35,498 nucleotides of DNA from JAAYZM01 sp964510785. Lineage in GTDB: Bacteria > Actinomycetota > Actinomycetes > Actinomycetales > Cellulomonadaceae. Where the stretch lies: assembly GCA_964510785.1 (NCBI GenBank), contig CAZECM010000028.1, positions 1-35,498 of the forward strand. Reading direction: 5' to 3'. Shown here piece by piece: positions 7,030 through 15,704 of the stretch; within the stretch, counting starts at the first letter, position 1; the number at the start of each line of letters is the position of its first letter. The position numbers were made by a program, and so were the translations under genes. The notes below the pieces were generated by a model that ran no database searches, was not told the origin of the DNA, and worked only from the letters and a program-made list of their open reading frames with translations.

Positions 7030-8000
7030 TCGCCCAGGAGCCGGACCGAGCGCAGCCGGTCGGCGGCGACGGGGGAGGGGTGGCTCACGATGACCTCGTC
7101 GGCGCCGGTGCTCCGCGCGAACTCGGCGACCTGCTCGGCTGCCTGCGCACCGGTGCCCACGGCCCGGCACGACATCATCTGGCGCAGCCGCTCGCCGTGG
7201 GGCGAGGCGAGGATCTCGTCGGCCTGCTCGTCGGTGTACTCGGTCCCGGGCGGCAGGACGAGGGCCACCCGGGAGCGTGCGACGGCCTCGAGCTGACGCT
7301 CGGCGCGGGCCGCGTCGTCGTCGGCGATGACGTTCATCGCGGTGATGAGGTACGGCTCGGCGAGCTGCTCGGAGGGCCGGAACTCCTCGCGGTAGCGCGC
7401 GGTCGCCTGGTGCAGCGCGGCGGGTGCGAAGTGGGAGGCGAAGGCGTACGGCAATCCGAGCTGGGCGGCCAGCGTCGCTCCGAAGAGCGAGGAGCCGAGG
7501 ATGAACAGCGGGACGTCGGTGCCCGCGCCGGGGTACGCGTTGACCCCGGGCAGGAGCGAGCGCCCGCGCAGGTACCCCTGCAGCTCGAGGACGTCGTCGG
7601 GGAACGTGTCCGCCGCCGAGGCGTCGCGGCGCAGTGCGCGCGTCGTCACCTGGTCCGTGCCGGGTGCCCGGCCGAGCCCGAGGTCGATCCGGTCCGGGTG
7701 CAGGCTCGCGAGGGTGCCGAACTGCTCGGCGACCATGAGCGGCGCGTGGTTGGGGAGCATGATGCCGCCCGCGCCGAGCCGGATCGTGCGGGTGTGCGCG
7801 GCGACGTGGGCGATGAGGACGGCGGTCGCGGAGGACGCGATGCGCGGCATGTTGTGGTGCTCGGCGTACCAGACCCGGGCGTAGCCGGACTCCTCGGCCA
7901 GGCGGGCGAGCTGCACGGAGGCCGCGAGGGCGTCCGCGAAGGACTCCCCGGGCCCGACGGTCGCGAGGTCGAGCATGCTGATGGGGACAGGCACGGTCAC
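7017..8000 (-). CDS. LLM-class flavin-dependent oxidoreductase
   Basis: A 327-residue luciferase-like monooxygenase. It begins ISMLDLATVGPGESFADAL, then YARVWYAEHHNMPRIASSA, the His-His/Asn signature of the LuxA-like family that usually uses FMNH2. LGAGGIMLPNHAPLMVAEQFGTL and HPDRIDLGLGRAPG are typical of the subfamily near YhbW/MsnO8-type proteins. No membrane segment is present. GTG 8000 has GGAG seven bases upstream on the minus strand. It stands alone, convergent with ndh-tRNA and divergent from the Bax-inhibitor-1 gene. The substrate cannot be inferred. Confidence 0.88.
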   Translation of the reverse strand: MTVPVPISMLDLATVGPGESFADALAASVQLARLAEESGYARVWYAEHHNMPRIASSATAVLIAHVAAHTRTIRLGAGGIMLPNHAPLMVAEQFGTLASLHPDRIDLGLGRAPGTDQVTTRALRRDASAADTFPDDVLELQGYLRGRSLLPGVNAYPGAGTDVPLFILGSSLFGATLAAQLGLPYAFASHFAPAALHQATARYREEFRPSEQLAEPYLITAMNVIADDDAARAERQLEAVARSRVALVLPPGTEYTDEQADEILASPHGERLRQMMSCRAVGTGAQAAEQVAEFARSTGADEVIVSHPSPVAADRLRSVRLLGEHLR

Positions 8001-8111
8001 GATGGGACTCCGATACAGCTAGTTGTCGATTCAATCATCCCATGAGTGCGGGGACGCCGACGACGGCGGAAGCCTGGAACCGAGCGCCCCGCAGGACCGT
8101 TCTTCCACCGT

Positions 8112-8117
8112 AGAGTG
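8112..8117 (+). promoter_or_regulatory. Candidate -10 for the Bax-inhibitor-1/YccA gene
   Basis: TAGAGT fits TANNNT and lies 57 bases before the GTG start at 8175, giving a leader of about 50 nt. No -35 is obvious. Confidence 0.35.
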
Positions 8118-8174
8118 GATCCCAGCACTTCGGCGGCCCTCGCCCGGCGCCGCCGCCAGACCGAGAGGAACGCC

Positions 8175-8954
8175 GTGAGCAATCCCGTCTTCAGCCGCGA
8201 CCCGATGTTCAACGGCCGCGGGGCCGGGGCCGCCCAGGCCACCGTCGACGCCGCCACGCTCGACCAGATGTACGCCCAGCCGTCCGCCACCACGCGCGAC
8301 ACGGGCCGCATGACGTACGACGACGTGATCGTCCGCACCGCGGGCATGTTCGCGGTCATCGTCGTCGTCGGTGCCGCGACGTGGATGCTCGCCCCGCAGC
8401 TCTTCTGGGTCGGGATGATCGGCGGGCTCGTGCTCGGCCTCGTCAACGCGTTCAAGAAGAGCCCGAGCCCCGCGCTGATCATGGCCTACGCCGCGTTCCA
8501 GGGCGTGTTCCTCGGCGGCATCTCGGCACTCTTCGAGGCCGGTTGGCAGGGCATCGTCCTGCAGGCGATCACGGCGACGGCCGCGACGTTCTTCGTGTGC
8601 CTCTTCCTGTTCCGCTCCGGACGGGTGCGGGTCACCCCGAAGTTCACGCGCTGGCTCATCATCGCGATCAGCGGCTACCTCGTGTTCTCGATCGTCAACT
8701 TCGCGCTGTCGTTCTTCATCGCGTCCGAGAACGGCTTCGGTCCGCTGCGCAACGGCGCGCTCGGCGTCATCGTCGGCCTCATCGCCGTAGGTCTCGCCTC
8801 TGCCTCGCTCATCGTCGACTTCGACGCGGTCAAGCGGGGGGTCGAGGCCGGCGCACCGCGCAAGTTCGCCTGGACCGCAGCCTTCGGCCTCGTGGTCACG
8901 CTCGTGTGGCTGTACATCGAGTTCCTGCGGCTGATCGCGATCTTCCGGAACTGA
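8175..8954 (+). CDS. Bax inhibitor-1/YccA family membrane protein
   Basis: A 259-residue integral membrane protein with seven predicted membrane segments. It starts SNPVFSRDPMFNG, typical of the actinobacterial branch, and ends with the conserved stretch LIVDFDAVKRGVEAGAPRKF, whose acidic residues correspond to the pH/Ca-sensing pair in BsYetJ-like channels, then a last helix. GTG 8175 has GAGAGGAA four bases upstream; the longer frame upstream is Arg-rich noise. The stop overlaps the next gene as TGATG. It probably works as a cation leak channel or stress protein; the physiological role in actinobacteria is not established. Confidence 0.88.
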   Translation: MSNPVFSRDPMFNGRGAGAAQATVDAATLDQMYAQPSATTRDTGRMTYDDVIVRTAGMFAVIVVVGAATWMLAPQLFWVGMIGGLVLGLVNAFKKSPSPALIMAYAAFQGVFLGGISALFEAGWQGIVLQAITATAATFFVCLFLFRSGRVRVTPKFTRWLIIAISGYLVFSIVNFALSFFIASENGFGPLRNGALGVIVGLIAVGLASASLIVDFDAVKRGVEAGAPRKFAWTAAFGLVVTLVWLYIEFLRLIAIFRN

Positions 8955-9538
8955 TGGACGACCCCAAGAACGTCCCACCCGACCACTACTACCGAGGATT
9001 CCCGCTCCAGTCCGAGGCGACGCCGCTGCGCGCCCAGCTCTGGGCCGGGCTCGTCGCGGCGATCACGGTCATGCTGCTCGCCGAGGCGCTCGTCGCCCTC
9101 GTGCTCGTGCAGGTCATGGCCTTCCTGCTCCTCGCGCTCGTCACGGTGGCGCTCACGCTCGTGCTCGGCACGCCGCTCGCGATCGTCCTCGACCGGCGCA
9201 CACGCCACCTGCCGCACGCGCGGGCCACGCTCGTGTTCGGGCTCGTGGCGCTCGTCGGCTTCGGGGTGTGGGGCGCACTCATGGGCTACGCCCTCGCGAC
9301 CTGGTTCGCGGCCAACCCGGCGGTCGAGGTGACGGCGGCCGTCTCTCCGACCGCCGCGACGATCCTCGGCGCCGTCTACTTCGGCACGACGTTCGCGATG
9401 GGCGCCGTGGCCGGGCGGTTCATCGGCCCGGCGCTCTCGCTGCGCCGCGGCATGGTGCGCTCGGCGTGGATCGCCGTCGGCGTCGTCGTCGCCGCAGCCA
9501 TCTACTTCTGGTTCTTCACGCAGTTCAGCATCGGCTAG
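8954..9538 (+). CDS. Hypothetical multi-pass membrane protein
   Basis: A 194-residue protein that I do not recognise. After a polar N-terminus containing DHYYRGFPLQSE it has about five hydrophobic segments (two close together at about 28-78, then three more to residue 190), with a short basic loop RRTRHLPHAR. ATG 8954 overlaps the stop of the preceding YccA-family gene, so the two are translationally coupled and may form one membrane function. A weak GGAA precedes the start. Codon usage matches its neighbours. Confidence 0.7.
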   Translation: MDDPKNVPPDHYYRGFPLQSEATPLRAQLWAGLVAAITVMLLAEALVALVLVQVMAFLLLALVTVALTLVLGTPLAIVLDRRTRHLPHARATLVFGLVALVGFGVWGALMGYALATWFAANPAVEVTAAVSPTAATILGAVYFGTTFAMGAVAGRFIGPALSLRRGMVRSAWIAVGVVVAAAIYFWFFTQFSIG

Positions 9539-9572
9539 GTGCTGGACCCGGACACGAGGTTGGGACACTGAA

Positions 9573-10979
9573 ATGCGGTACGCGGAGCACATCTCCGAGC
9601 TGGTCGGCAACACCCCGCTCGTGCGGCTGACGTCGGTCACCGAGGGCCTGAGCGCGACGATCCTCGCGAAGGTCGAGTACCTGAACCCGGGTGGCTCGGT
9701 CAAGGACCGCATCGCGCTCAAGATGATCGAGGGGGCCGAGGCCTCCGGCGAGCTCGAGCCCGGCGGCACGATCGTCGAGCCCACGAGCGGCAACACCGGC
9801 GTCGGCCTCGCGCTCGTGGCCCAGCGCAAGGGCTACCACTGCATCTTCGTGTGCCCGGACAAGGTCTCCCAGGACAAGCGCGACGTGCTCGAGGCGTACG
9901 GCGCACAGGTGGTCGTGACGCCGACGGCGGTCGCTCCGGACCACCCGGACTCCTACTACTCGGTCTCGGACCGGCTCGCCGCCGAGACGCCCGGCGGCTG
10001 GAAGCCCAACCAGTACTACAACCTCAACGGCCCCGCCTCGCACTACGAGTCGACGGGCCCGGAGATCTGGGCGGACACCGACGGCCGCGTGACGCACTTC
10101 GTGGCGGGCGTCGGCACGGGTGGCACCATCACGGGCACGGGCCGCTTCCTGCGGGACGCCTCGAAGGACCGGGCCGAGGCCGACGGCGGTGAGGTCTATG
10201 TCGTCGGCGCCGACCCGGCCGGCTCGGTCTACTCCGGCGGCACCGAGCACCCCTATCTCGTGGAGGGCGTGGGCGAGGACTTCTGGCCCGGCGCGTACGA
10301 CCCGGAGGTGCCCCACGAGATCGTCGCGGTGTCCGACGCCGACTCCTTCGCGATGACGCGCCGCCTCGCCCGCGAGGAGGGCCTGCTCGTGGGTGGCTCG
10401 TGCGGCATGGCCGTCGAGGCGACGCTGCGCTACGCGCGACGGCTCCAGGACGAGGACCCCGAGGCTGCGGCGAAGGCCGTCATCGTGGTCCTGCTGCCCG
10501 ACTCGGGCCGGGGCTACATGTCCAAGATCTTCTCCGACGCGTGGATGCGCTCGTACGGCTTCCTCGCCGCCGACGGCGGGGCCACGGTGGCAGACGTCCT
10601 GCGCACGAAGGACGGCGACCTGCCCGACCTCGTCCACACCCACCCGGCCGAGACCGTCCACGACGCGATCGGCGTGATGCGCACCTACGGGGTGTCCGTG
10701 CTGCCCGTCGTCGGTGCCGAGCCGCCCGTCAAGATCGGCGAGGTTGCCGGTGCCGTCTCCGAGAGCGCGCTGCTCGCCGCGGTCTTCGCCGACGACGGTG
10801 CGCTCGCGGACCGTGTCGACCGGCACATGGGTGAGCGCATGCCGCTCATCGGCGTCGGCGAGACCGTCGACGCGGCCCGCGCGGCCCTCACGACGGCGGA
10901 CGCCCTGCTCGTGATCGGTGACGGCGATCCCGTGGGCGTCATCACCCGGCACGACCTGCTGGGGTTCCTCGCCCGCTGA
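9573..10979 (+). CDS. cbs: Cystathionine beta-synthase
   Basis: PLP enzyme condensing serine and homocysteine to cystathionine in reverse transsulfuration. Residues 1-about 310 form the fold-type II PLP domain: ELVGNTPLVRL, the PLP lysine K44 in NPGGSVKDR, the phosphate and substrate loop TSGNTG (71-76), GVGTGGTITGTG, and LLPDSGRGYMSK. The last 130 residues form a tandem CBS (Bateman) module, as in actinobacterial Cbs of about 460 residues. This separates it from cysteine synthase, which lacks CBS domains. The N-terminal haem domain of animal CBS is absent. ATG 9573 has only a distant GAGG. The usual partner metB is about 8 kb downstream. Confidence 0.92.
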   Translation: MRYAEHISELVGNTPLVRLTSVTEGLSATILAKVEYLNPGGSVKDRIALKMIEGAEASGELEPGGTIVEPTSGNTGVGLALVAQRKGYHCIFVCPDKVSQDKRDVLEAYGAQVVVTPTAVAPDHPDSYYSVSDRLAAETPGGWKPNQYYNLNGPASHYESTGPEIWADTDGRVTHFVAGVGTGGTITGTGRFLRDASKDRAEADGGEVYVVGADPAGSVYSGGTEHPYLVEGVGEDFWPGAYDPEVPHEIVAVSDADSFAMTRRLAREEGLLVGGSCGMAVEATLRYARRLQDEDPEAAAKAVIVVLLPDSGRGYMSKIFSDAWMRSYGFLAADGGATVADVLRTKDGDLPDLVHTHPAETVHDAIGVMRTYGVSVLPVVGAEPPVKIGEVAGAVSESALLAAVFADDGALADRVDRHMGERMPLIGVGETVDAARAALTTADALLVIGDGDPVGVITRHDLLGFLAR

Positions 10980-11031
10980 CGGGCGCCGACCCGCACACCC
11001 GCCCAGACCCCCTGCTCCCCGAGGAGACACC

Positions 11032-12018
11032 GTGGCCCGTTTCGACCTGCCGCTCGCAGAGCTGCAGTCCTACCGTCCGGAGCTCGACGAGCCCGCCGAC
11101 CTCGACGACTTCTGGCGCTCGACGCTCGCCGAGTCGCGGGAGCACGACGTCGACGTGCGGCTCGAGCCCGTCGACGCGGGGCTCGAGCTCGTCGAGGTGT
11201 TCGACGTGACGTTCGCGGGCTTCGGTGGCCACCCGATCAAGGCCTGGTACTCGCGCCCGCGCGGTGCGGACGGCCCGCTGCCCGCCGTCGTGCAGTACAA
11301 CGGTTACGGCGGCGGGCGCGGCCTGCCGTTCCAGCACACCCAGTGGCCGACGGCGGGCTACGCGCACCTGTACATGGACACGCGCGGTCAGGGCGCGGGC
11401 TGGGGCGAGGGTGGCGCGACGGCGGACCCCGTCGGCTCGGGTGCCGCGACCCCCGGGTCGATGACGCGCGGCATCGAGGACCCCGAGCAGTACTACTACC
11501 GCCGCGTGTACGTCGACGCCGCGCGCGCCGTCGACGCGGTGCGCGCGATCGACGGTGTGGACGCCGCTCGCGTCGGGGTCACGGGTGGCTCCCAGGGTGG
11601 CGGCCTGGCGATCGCCGCCGCCGGCCTGTCCGAGGGGCTCGTCGCCGCGATGCCGGACGTGCCGTTCCTGTCGCACTTCGCGCGCGCGATCGAGATCACC
11701 GACGCCTTCCCGTACGGCGAGATCGTGAAGTACCTCTCGGTGCACCGCGGCGCCACGGAGCAGGTGCTGCGCACGCTGTCCTACTTCGACGGGATCCACC
11801 TCGCGCGCCGTGCGACCGCCCCGGGGCTGTTCTCCGTGGCACTCATGGACATGGTGTGCCCGCCGTCCACCGTCTACGCGGCGTACAACCGCTGGGGCGA
11901 GCTGAAGGGCGAGGTCGCGAAGGACATCACGGTGTACCCGTTCAACGGGCACGAGGGTGGGCAGGCGTACCAGTGGGCGCACCAGCGCGACTGGGCCCGC
12001 AAGCACCTCGGCCGCTGA
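11032..12018 (+). CDS. CE7-family acetyl esterase (acetyl xylan esterase / cephalosporin-C deacetylase)
   Basis: A 328-residue alpha/beta hydrolase of carbohydrate esterase family 7. Signs are an N-terminal PADLDDFWRSTLAE block, the RGQG motif (DTRGQGAGWG), the nucleophile elbow GGSQGG, and a terminal HEGG carrying the catalytic His. There is no signal peptide, as usual for CE7, which deacetylates short xylo-oligosaccharides or small esters in the cytoplasm. GTG 11032 has GAGGAG five bases upstream. It follows cbs by 52 bases on the same strand and may be cotranscribed, though the functions are unrelated. Together with the alditol oxidase it hints at plant-polysaccharide use. Confidence 0.9.
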   Translation: MARFDLPLAELQSYRPELDEPADLDDFWRSTLAESREHDVDVRLEPVDAGLELVEVFDVTFAGFGGHPIKAWYSRPRGADGPLPAVVQYNGYGGGRGLPFQHTQWPTAGYAHLYMDTRGQGAGWGEGGATADPVGSGAATPGSMTRGIEDPEQYYYRRVYVDAARAVDAVRAIDGVDAARVGVTGGSQGGGLAIAAAGLSEGLVAAMPDVPFLSHFARAIEITDAFPYGEIVKYLSVHRGATEQVLRTLSYFDGIHLARRATAPGLFSVALMDMVCPPSTVYAAYNRWGELKGEVAKDITVYPFNGHEGGQAYQWAHQRDWARKHLGR

Positions 12019-12096
12019 CGCGGCGCTGCACGACTCGGCTCGATCAGGCACGATAGATGGCGGCCACCCACGGCCCGCCCCGACGAGAGGTAACCC

Positions 12097-12507
12097 ATGA
12101 CCGCGAACCTTCCCACCGCGACCGGCGCCTTCGGCGACAAGCCCGAGCTGAGCTTCCCCGAGAGCCCGGCCTCTGCCGAGCTGCAGGTCCAGGTGCTGCA
12201 CCAGGGCACGGGCTCGCTCGTCGAGGCCGGTGACGACCTCGAGGTCCACTACCTCGGGCAGTCCTGGGGCGGGCACGTCTTCGACAACTCCTACGACCGC
12301 GGCGCCTCCATCTCCTTCCCGATCGGCGTCGGCGCCGTGATCGGCGGCTGGGACGAGGGCCTCGTGGGCCAGGCGATCGGCTCGCGCGTGCTGCTGAGCA
12401 TCCCCTCGCACCTCGGCTACGGCGACCGCGGCGTCCCGCAGGCTGGCATCAAGGGCGGCGACACGCTCGTGTTCGTGGTCGACATCGTCGACTCCCGCGC
12501 CAGCTGA
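12097..12507 (+). CDS. FKBP-type peptidyl-prolyl cis-trans isomerase
   Basis: A 136-residue single-domain FKBP without signal peptide, so probably cytoplasmic. Core features are VLHQGTGSLVEAGDDLEVHYLGQSWGGHVFDNSYDRG, then GAVIGGWDEGLVGQAIGSRVLLSIP, then LGYGDRGVPQAGIKGGDTLVFVVDIV, with the aromatic and acidic residues of the catalytic pocket in place. ATG 12097 has GAGAGG eight bases upstream. It faces the minus-strand regulator cluster. The fold assignment is secure; clients are unknown. Confidence 0.92.
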   Translation: MTANLPTATGAFGDKPELSFPESPASAELQVQVLHQGTGSLVEAGDDLEVHYLGQSWGGHVFDNSYDRGASISFPIGVGAVIGGWDEGLVGQAIGSRVLLSIPSHLGYGDRGVPQAGIKGGDTLVFVVDIVDSRAS

Positions 12508-12633
12508 CCACTCAGGGTTCCGCTGGAGCCCGTCTCCGGTGACGACGTCCCAGGCTTCGGCGCCGTCGGCGCTCCACTCGTCCATCGCTGCCTCGTACCG
12601 CGCTGCGAGGTCGCGGTCGTGGCGTTCGTCCAT
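12508..12633 (-). other. Possible small protein or gene remnant downstream of the response regulator
   Basis: From ATG 12633, five bases after the response-regulator stop on the same strand, the sequence encodes MDERHDRDLAARYEAAMDEW then SADGAEAWDVVTGDGL. Codon choice looks coding, and the pattern resembles small acidic actinobacterial proteins. The frame has no stop here and runs on into the antisense of the FKBP gene, so either the 3' end is frameshifted or degraded, or the protein has an unusual extension. A one-base shift would reach a TGA near 12512. It could be a real 35-45-residue gene with a sequencing error. Confidence 0.3.
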
Positions 12634-12638
12634 GCCCC

Positions 12639-13298
12639 TCAACCGACGAGCTTGGTCTCGAAGGCGAGGATCACGGCCTGCACGCGGTCGCGCACGCCGA
12701 GCTTGGCGAGGATGCGCCCCACGTGGGTCTTGACGGTCGCCTCGGAGAGGAACAGCCGGCCCGCGATCTCCGCGTTCGACAGGCCCTCCGCGACGGCACG
12801 CAGCACCTCGAGCTCTCGCGGCGTGAGATCGGCGAGCCGCGGGTCCAGGCCGTTGTCCGGGGCGCCCGGCTCGGGCAGGTGCCCGGAGAAGATCTCGAGC
12901 ATCCGGCGGGTGATGCGCGGGGAGATGACGGCGTCACCGGACGCGACGGCGCGGATCGCGGCGACGAGCTCCGCGGGCTCGGCGTTCTTGAGCAGGAAGC
13001 CGCTCGCGCCCGCGCGCAGGGCCGCGAAGGCGTACTCGTCGAGGTCGAACGTCGTGAGGATGAGCACGCGGCAGCCCGGCAGCTCGCGGGCGAGGTGCTC
13101 GGTCGCCTCGATCCCGTTCATGCCCGGCATGCGCACGTCCATGAGGATCACGTCGGGGTGCAGCGCCGTGGCCTGCGCGATCGCCGAACGGCCGTCGTCG
13201 GCCTCGCCGACCACCTCGAGGTCGTCCTCGGCGTCGAGCACGAGCCGGAAGCCCATGCGCAGCAGCGCCTGGTCGTCGACCAGCAGCACGGTCGTCAT
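12639..13298 (-). CDS. NarL/FixJ-type response regulator
   Basis: A 219-residue two-component regulator. The receiver domain has the acidic pair D8/D9, phospho-acceptor D54 in ILMDVRMPG, T82/T83 and K104 (FLLKN). The C-terminal LuxR-type helix-turn-helix is LTPRELEVLRAVAEGLSNAEIAGRLFLSEATVKTHVGRIL. ATG 13298 overlaps the kinase stop as ATGA, so the two are coupled; the longer frame upstream is antisense-like Arg/Gly sequence. It is expected to bind DNA when phosphorylated by the adjacent kinase; the neighbouring ABC transporter operon is the obvious candidate target. Confidence 0.93.
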   Translation of the reverse strand: MTTVLLVDDQALLRMGFRLVLDAEDDLEVVGEADDGRSAIAQATALHPDVILMDVRMPGMNGIEATEHLARELPGCRVLILTTFDLDEYAFAALRAGASGFLLKNAEPAELVAAIRAVASGDAVISPRITRRMLEIFSGHLPEPGAPDNGLDPRLADLTPRELEVLRAVAEGLSNAEIAGRLFLSEATVKTHVGRILAKLGVRDRVQAVILAFETKLVG

Positions 13299-14722
13299 CG
13301 TCCCGTCCTCTCGGCGGCCCTGTCGGCCCCGTTCGCCCCGTTCGCCTCGCCGGCCCCGCCCGGAGCCTGCGGCCACGGCAGCACGGCGTGGACGCGCCAC
13401 CCCGCCTCCCACGGACCGGCCTCGACGACGCCGCCGTAGACACCCACGCGCTCGCGCATGCCGATCACGCCGCGTCCCGAGCCCGAGTGCGACTCGGCGA
13501 CCGTGATGCCGGGCCCCCGGTCGGCGACGGTGACCTCGATGCCGCCCGGCGTGCGGATGAGCACGACGTCCACGCGCGTGGTGGCCGGGGCGTGGCGCAA
13601 CGTGTTCGTGAGCGACTCCTGCACGATCCGGTACACGGCGAGCTGGAGCCCGGCGTCGGGCGGCAGCGGCGTCGACAGGCCGGCGGAGCTGATCGTCATG
13701 CCCGCGGCACGGAAGCGGTCGACGAGCCCGCCGAGGTCCTGCGAGTCCGGCTGCGGCTCGAACGGCGTCTCCGGCTCGTCGAGGACACCGAGCACGCGGC
13801 GCATGTCGGCGAGCGCGGAACGTCCCGTCGCGGAGAGCTCGTCGAGGGCGACCTTCGACCGGTCCGGGGACCTGGTCAGCGCGGCACCGGCCCCGTCAGC
13901 GAGGGCGATCATGACGGACAGCGAGTGGGCGACCACGTCGTGCATCTCGCGCGCGATCCGGCTGCGCTCGGCTGCTCGGGCGAGCGCGGCCTGCTGGTCG
14001 CGGTCGCGCGCGAGGGCGTTGGCCCGCGAGATGAGGTCCGTGATGTGCTGACGCCGGCCGCGCACGCTCGTGCCGATCGCGACGGCGAGCAGCCCGCCGA
14101 GGGTGATGGCCACGACGCCCGCGATACGTGTGCCGGTGTCGGAGAGCACCCACTCGGCGTCGGTCGCCTCACCGCTGACCACGAGGTTGCGTTCCCACAC
14201 CCACATCGCCACGCCCATCGCCACGGTGGCACCGCCGAAGGACAACCACGTCGCCCGGCTCGACCGAGAGGCGGCCACCGCATAGATCATGAGCGCGATG
14301 GCGAGCTCGAAGCCCTGCGTGCCGCCCGAGACCACCGTCGTCAGCACCCCGAGCAGCACCACGGCGATGAGCACGCGCACGGGTTGACGACGCCGCCAGA
14401 ACAGCGCGACGGTCCCGAGCACCACTGCTGCGAGGGCGAAGAGCGCGCGAGCCACGCTGTCGCCGTCGAGGGGTGGGTACGCGGGGAGCGTCTGCGAGTC
14501 GGGGTCCGACGGCGTGGGCACCGTGCCGAGGTCCGGAGCGACTCCGGCGACGAGCGGCACCACTGCCGTGAGCAGCGCCGGCACGGCGAACCAGGCCATG
14601 ACGAGGAGGTCCATGACGACCGGTCGGCGCACGAAGAACGACCGCACCGGACCGAGCCGGCGGGTGCTGAGCTCGGTGAACATCGGCTCGGGCACGGCGT
14701 TCGACGTCGGCCCCGTCGTCAT
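13295..14722 (-). CDS. DesK/NarX-like sensor histidine kinase
   Basis: A 475-residue membrane kinase. It has about six hydrophobic segments in the first 220 residues, then the HisKA_3 dimerisation helix ERSRIAREMHDVVAHSLSVM with phospho-acceptor H261, then an HATPase domain with QLAVYRIVQESLTNTLRHA (N box), DRGPGI and GRGVIGMRERV (G boxes). The C-terminus is a low-complexity Gly/Ala/Asn/Glu tail. ATG 14722 has GAGGAGGGG just upstream; a start at 14761 is less likely. It forms a coupled pair with the response regulator and lies downstream of the ABC transporter, an arrangement typical of drug or envelope-stress sensing. Confidence 0.92.
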   Translation of the reverse strand: MTTGPTSNAVPEPMFTELSTRRLGPVRSFFVRRPVVMDLLVMAWFAVPALLTAVVPLVAGVAPDLGTVPTPSDPDSQTLPAYPPLDGDSVARALFALAAVVLGTVALFWRRRQPVRVLIAVVLLGVLTTVVSGGTQGFELAIALMIYAVAASRSSRATWLSFGGATVAMGVAMWVWERNLVVSGEATDAEWVLSDTGTRIAGVVAITLGGLLAVAIGTSVRGRRQHITDLISRANALARDRDQQAALARAAERSRIAREMHDVVAHSLSVMIALADGAGAALTRSPDRSKVALDELSATGRSALADMRRVLGVLDEPETPFEPQPDSQDLGGLVDRFRAAGMTISSAGLSTPLPPDAGLQLAVYRIVQESLTNTLRHAPATTRVDVVLIRTPGGIEVTVADRGPGITVAESHSGSGRGVIGMRERVGVYGGVVEAGPWEAGWRVHAVLPWPQAPGGAGEANGANGADRAAERTGR

Positions 14723-14795
14723 GCGCCCCTCCTCGTCGTTCCCACGGCACCACTGTGCCACCTACCCACGGGCCACCAGGCACGGTGCCACCACG

Positions 14796-14833
14796 CCCGA
14801 GGACCGGGCCCCCGCAGGGACCCGGTCCTCGGG
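14796..14833 (-). terminator. Terminator hairpin after the ABC transporter operon
   Basis: Perfect 13-bp arms CCCGAGGACCGGG (14796-14808) and CCCGGTCCTCGGG (14821-14833) with a 12-nt loop, between the permease stop and the kinase start. A second, weaker CCGGGT/ACCCGG pair lies next to it at 14834-14855. It likely separates the ABC and kinase transcripts. Confidence 0.75.
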
Positions 14834-14867
14834 CCGGGTCCCCGTGGGAACCCGGTCGGGCGGATGC

Positions 14868-15704
14868 TCAGGCGTCCCTCCGACGCACGAGCACCAGGGC
14901 TGCGGTGGTCAGCACGACCACCCACGCGACGAGGACGGCGTAGCCCTGCCACGGCGTGAGCGTGGCCGCCTCCATCGCGCCGCCGCCGAACGGGGACCCG
15001 TCGCCCACCGCGAGGAGGCGCTGCCCGGCGGTCGAGGGCAGGTAGGGGCTGATGTTCTGGAAGAACTGCATGGGCAGCGCGGCGAACACGGTCTCGACGA
15101 CGAGCAGCAGGCCGAGGACAGCGGCGAGCGCACCGGCCGAGTGGCGCACGAGCGCACCGATCGCGAAGGCGAGCACGGCGATCGTGGCGAGGTAGAGCGG
15201 CACCCCGAGGAGGAGCCGCAGCGACGTCGGGTCGGTGAGGTCCACCGCGACGTCGAGCCTGCCCAGGAAGGGGAGGGCCACGAGCCACGACAGCGCCACG
15301 GCGACGGTGGTGACGACCGCGACGACGCCGAACAGCACGAGCGACTTGCCGAGCAGCGCCGGCACCCGGCGGGGCACGGCCGCGAACGTCGAGCGGATCA
15401 TCCCCGTGCCGTACTCGCCCGTGATGACGAGCACGCCGAGGACGGCGACGACGAGCTGGGCGACGAACCAGCCCGAGGTCAGGAAGGACACGGCGTCCTC
15501 GGAGCCCATGTCTTCGGTGCCCGCGAGCAGGTCGGCGATGCTCCACGTGGCGAGCGCCGCGATGCCGACCATCGCGACCACGGTCATCGACAGCGACCAC
15601 ACGGTCGCGCGCACGGTGCGGAACTTGATCCACTCCGAGGTGACGACGCGGGGGAACGTCACGGGGAGGACGGGGGTGCCCGGTCGGGTCTCTAGCGTGG
15701 TCAT
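14868..15704 (-). CDS. ABC-2 type transporter permease
   Basis: A 278-residue membrane protein with six predicted segments. It starts with a cytoplasmic stretch VTSEWIKFRTVRATVWSL, typical of ABC-2 permeases of the antibiotic or natA/B type, and contains ITGEYGTGMIRSTFAAVPRR, a well conserved block of that family. The ATG overlaps the ATPase stop as ATGA. It exports an unknown substrate together with the ATPase upstream; linkage to a two-component system suggests peptide, lipid or drug efflux. Confidence 0.9.
   Translation of the reverse strand: MTTLETRPGTPVLPVTFPRVVTSEWIKFRTVRATVWSLSMTVVAMVGIAALATWSIADLLAGTEDMGSEDAVSFLTSGWFVAQLVVAVLGVLVITGEYGTGMIRSTFAAVPRRVPALLGKSLVLFGVVAVVTTVAVALSWLVALPFLGRLDVAVDLTDPTSLRLLLGVPLYLATIAVLAFAIGALVRHSAGALAAVLGLLLVVETVFAALPMQFFQNISPYLPSTAGQRLLAVGDGSPFGGGAMEAATLTPWQGYAVLVAWVVVLTTAALVLVRRRDA

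Noticed and set aside
5245..8034. Long minus-strand open frame across ndh, the tRNA and the LLM gene
   Set aside because: It is Arg/Ala-rich antisense of real genes with high GC at every third base; the LLM gene in another frame is clearly the real one.
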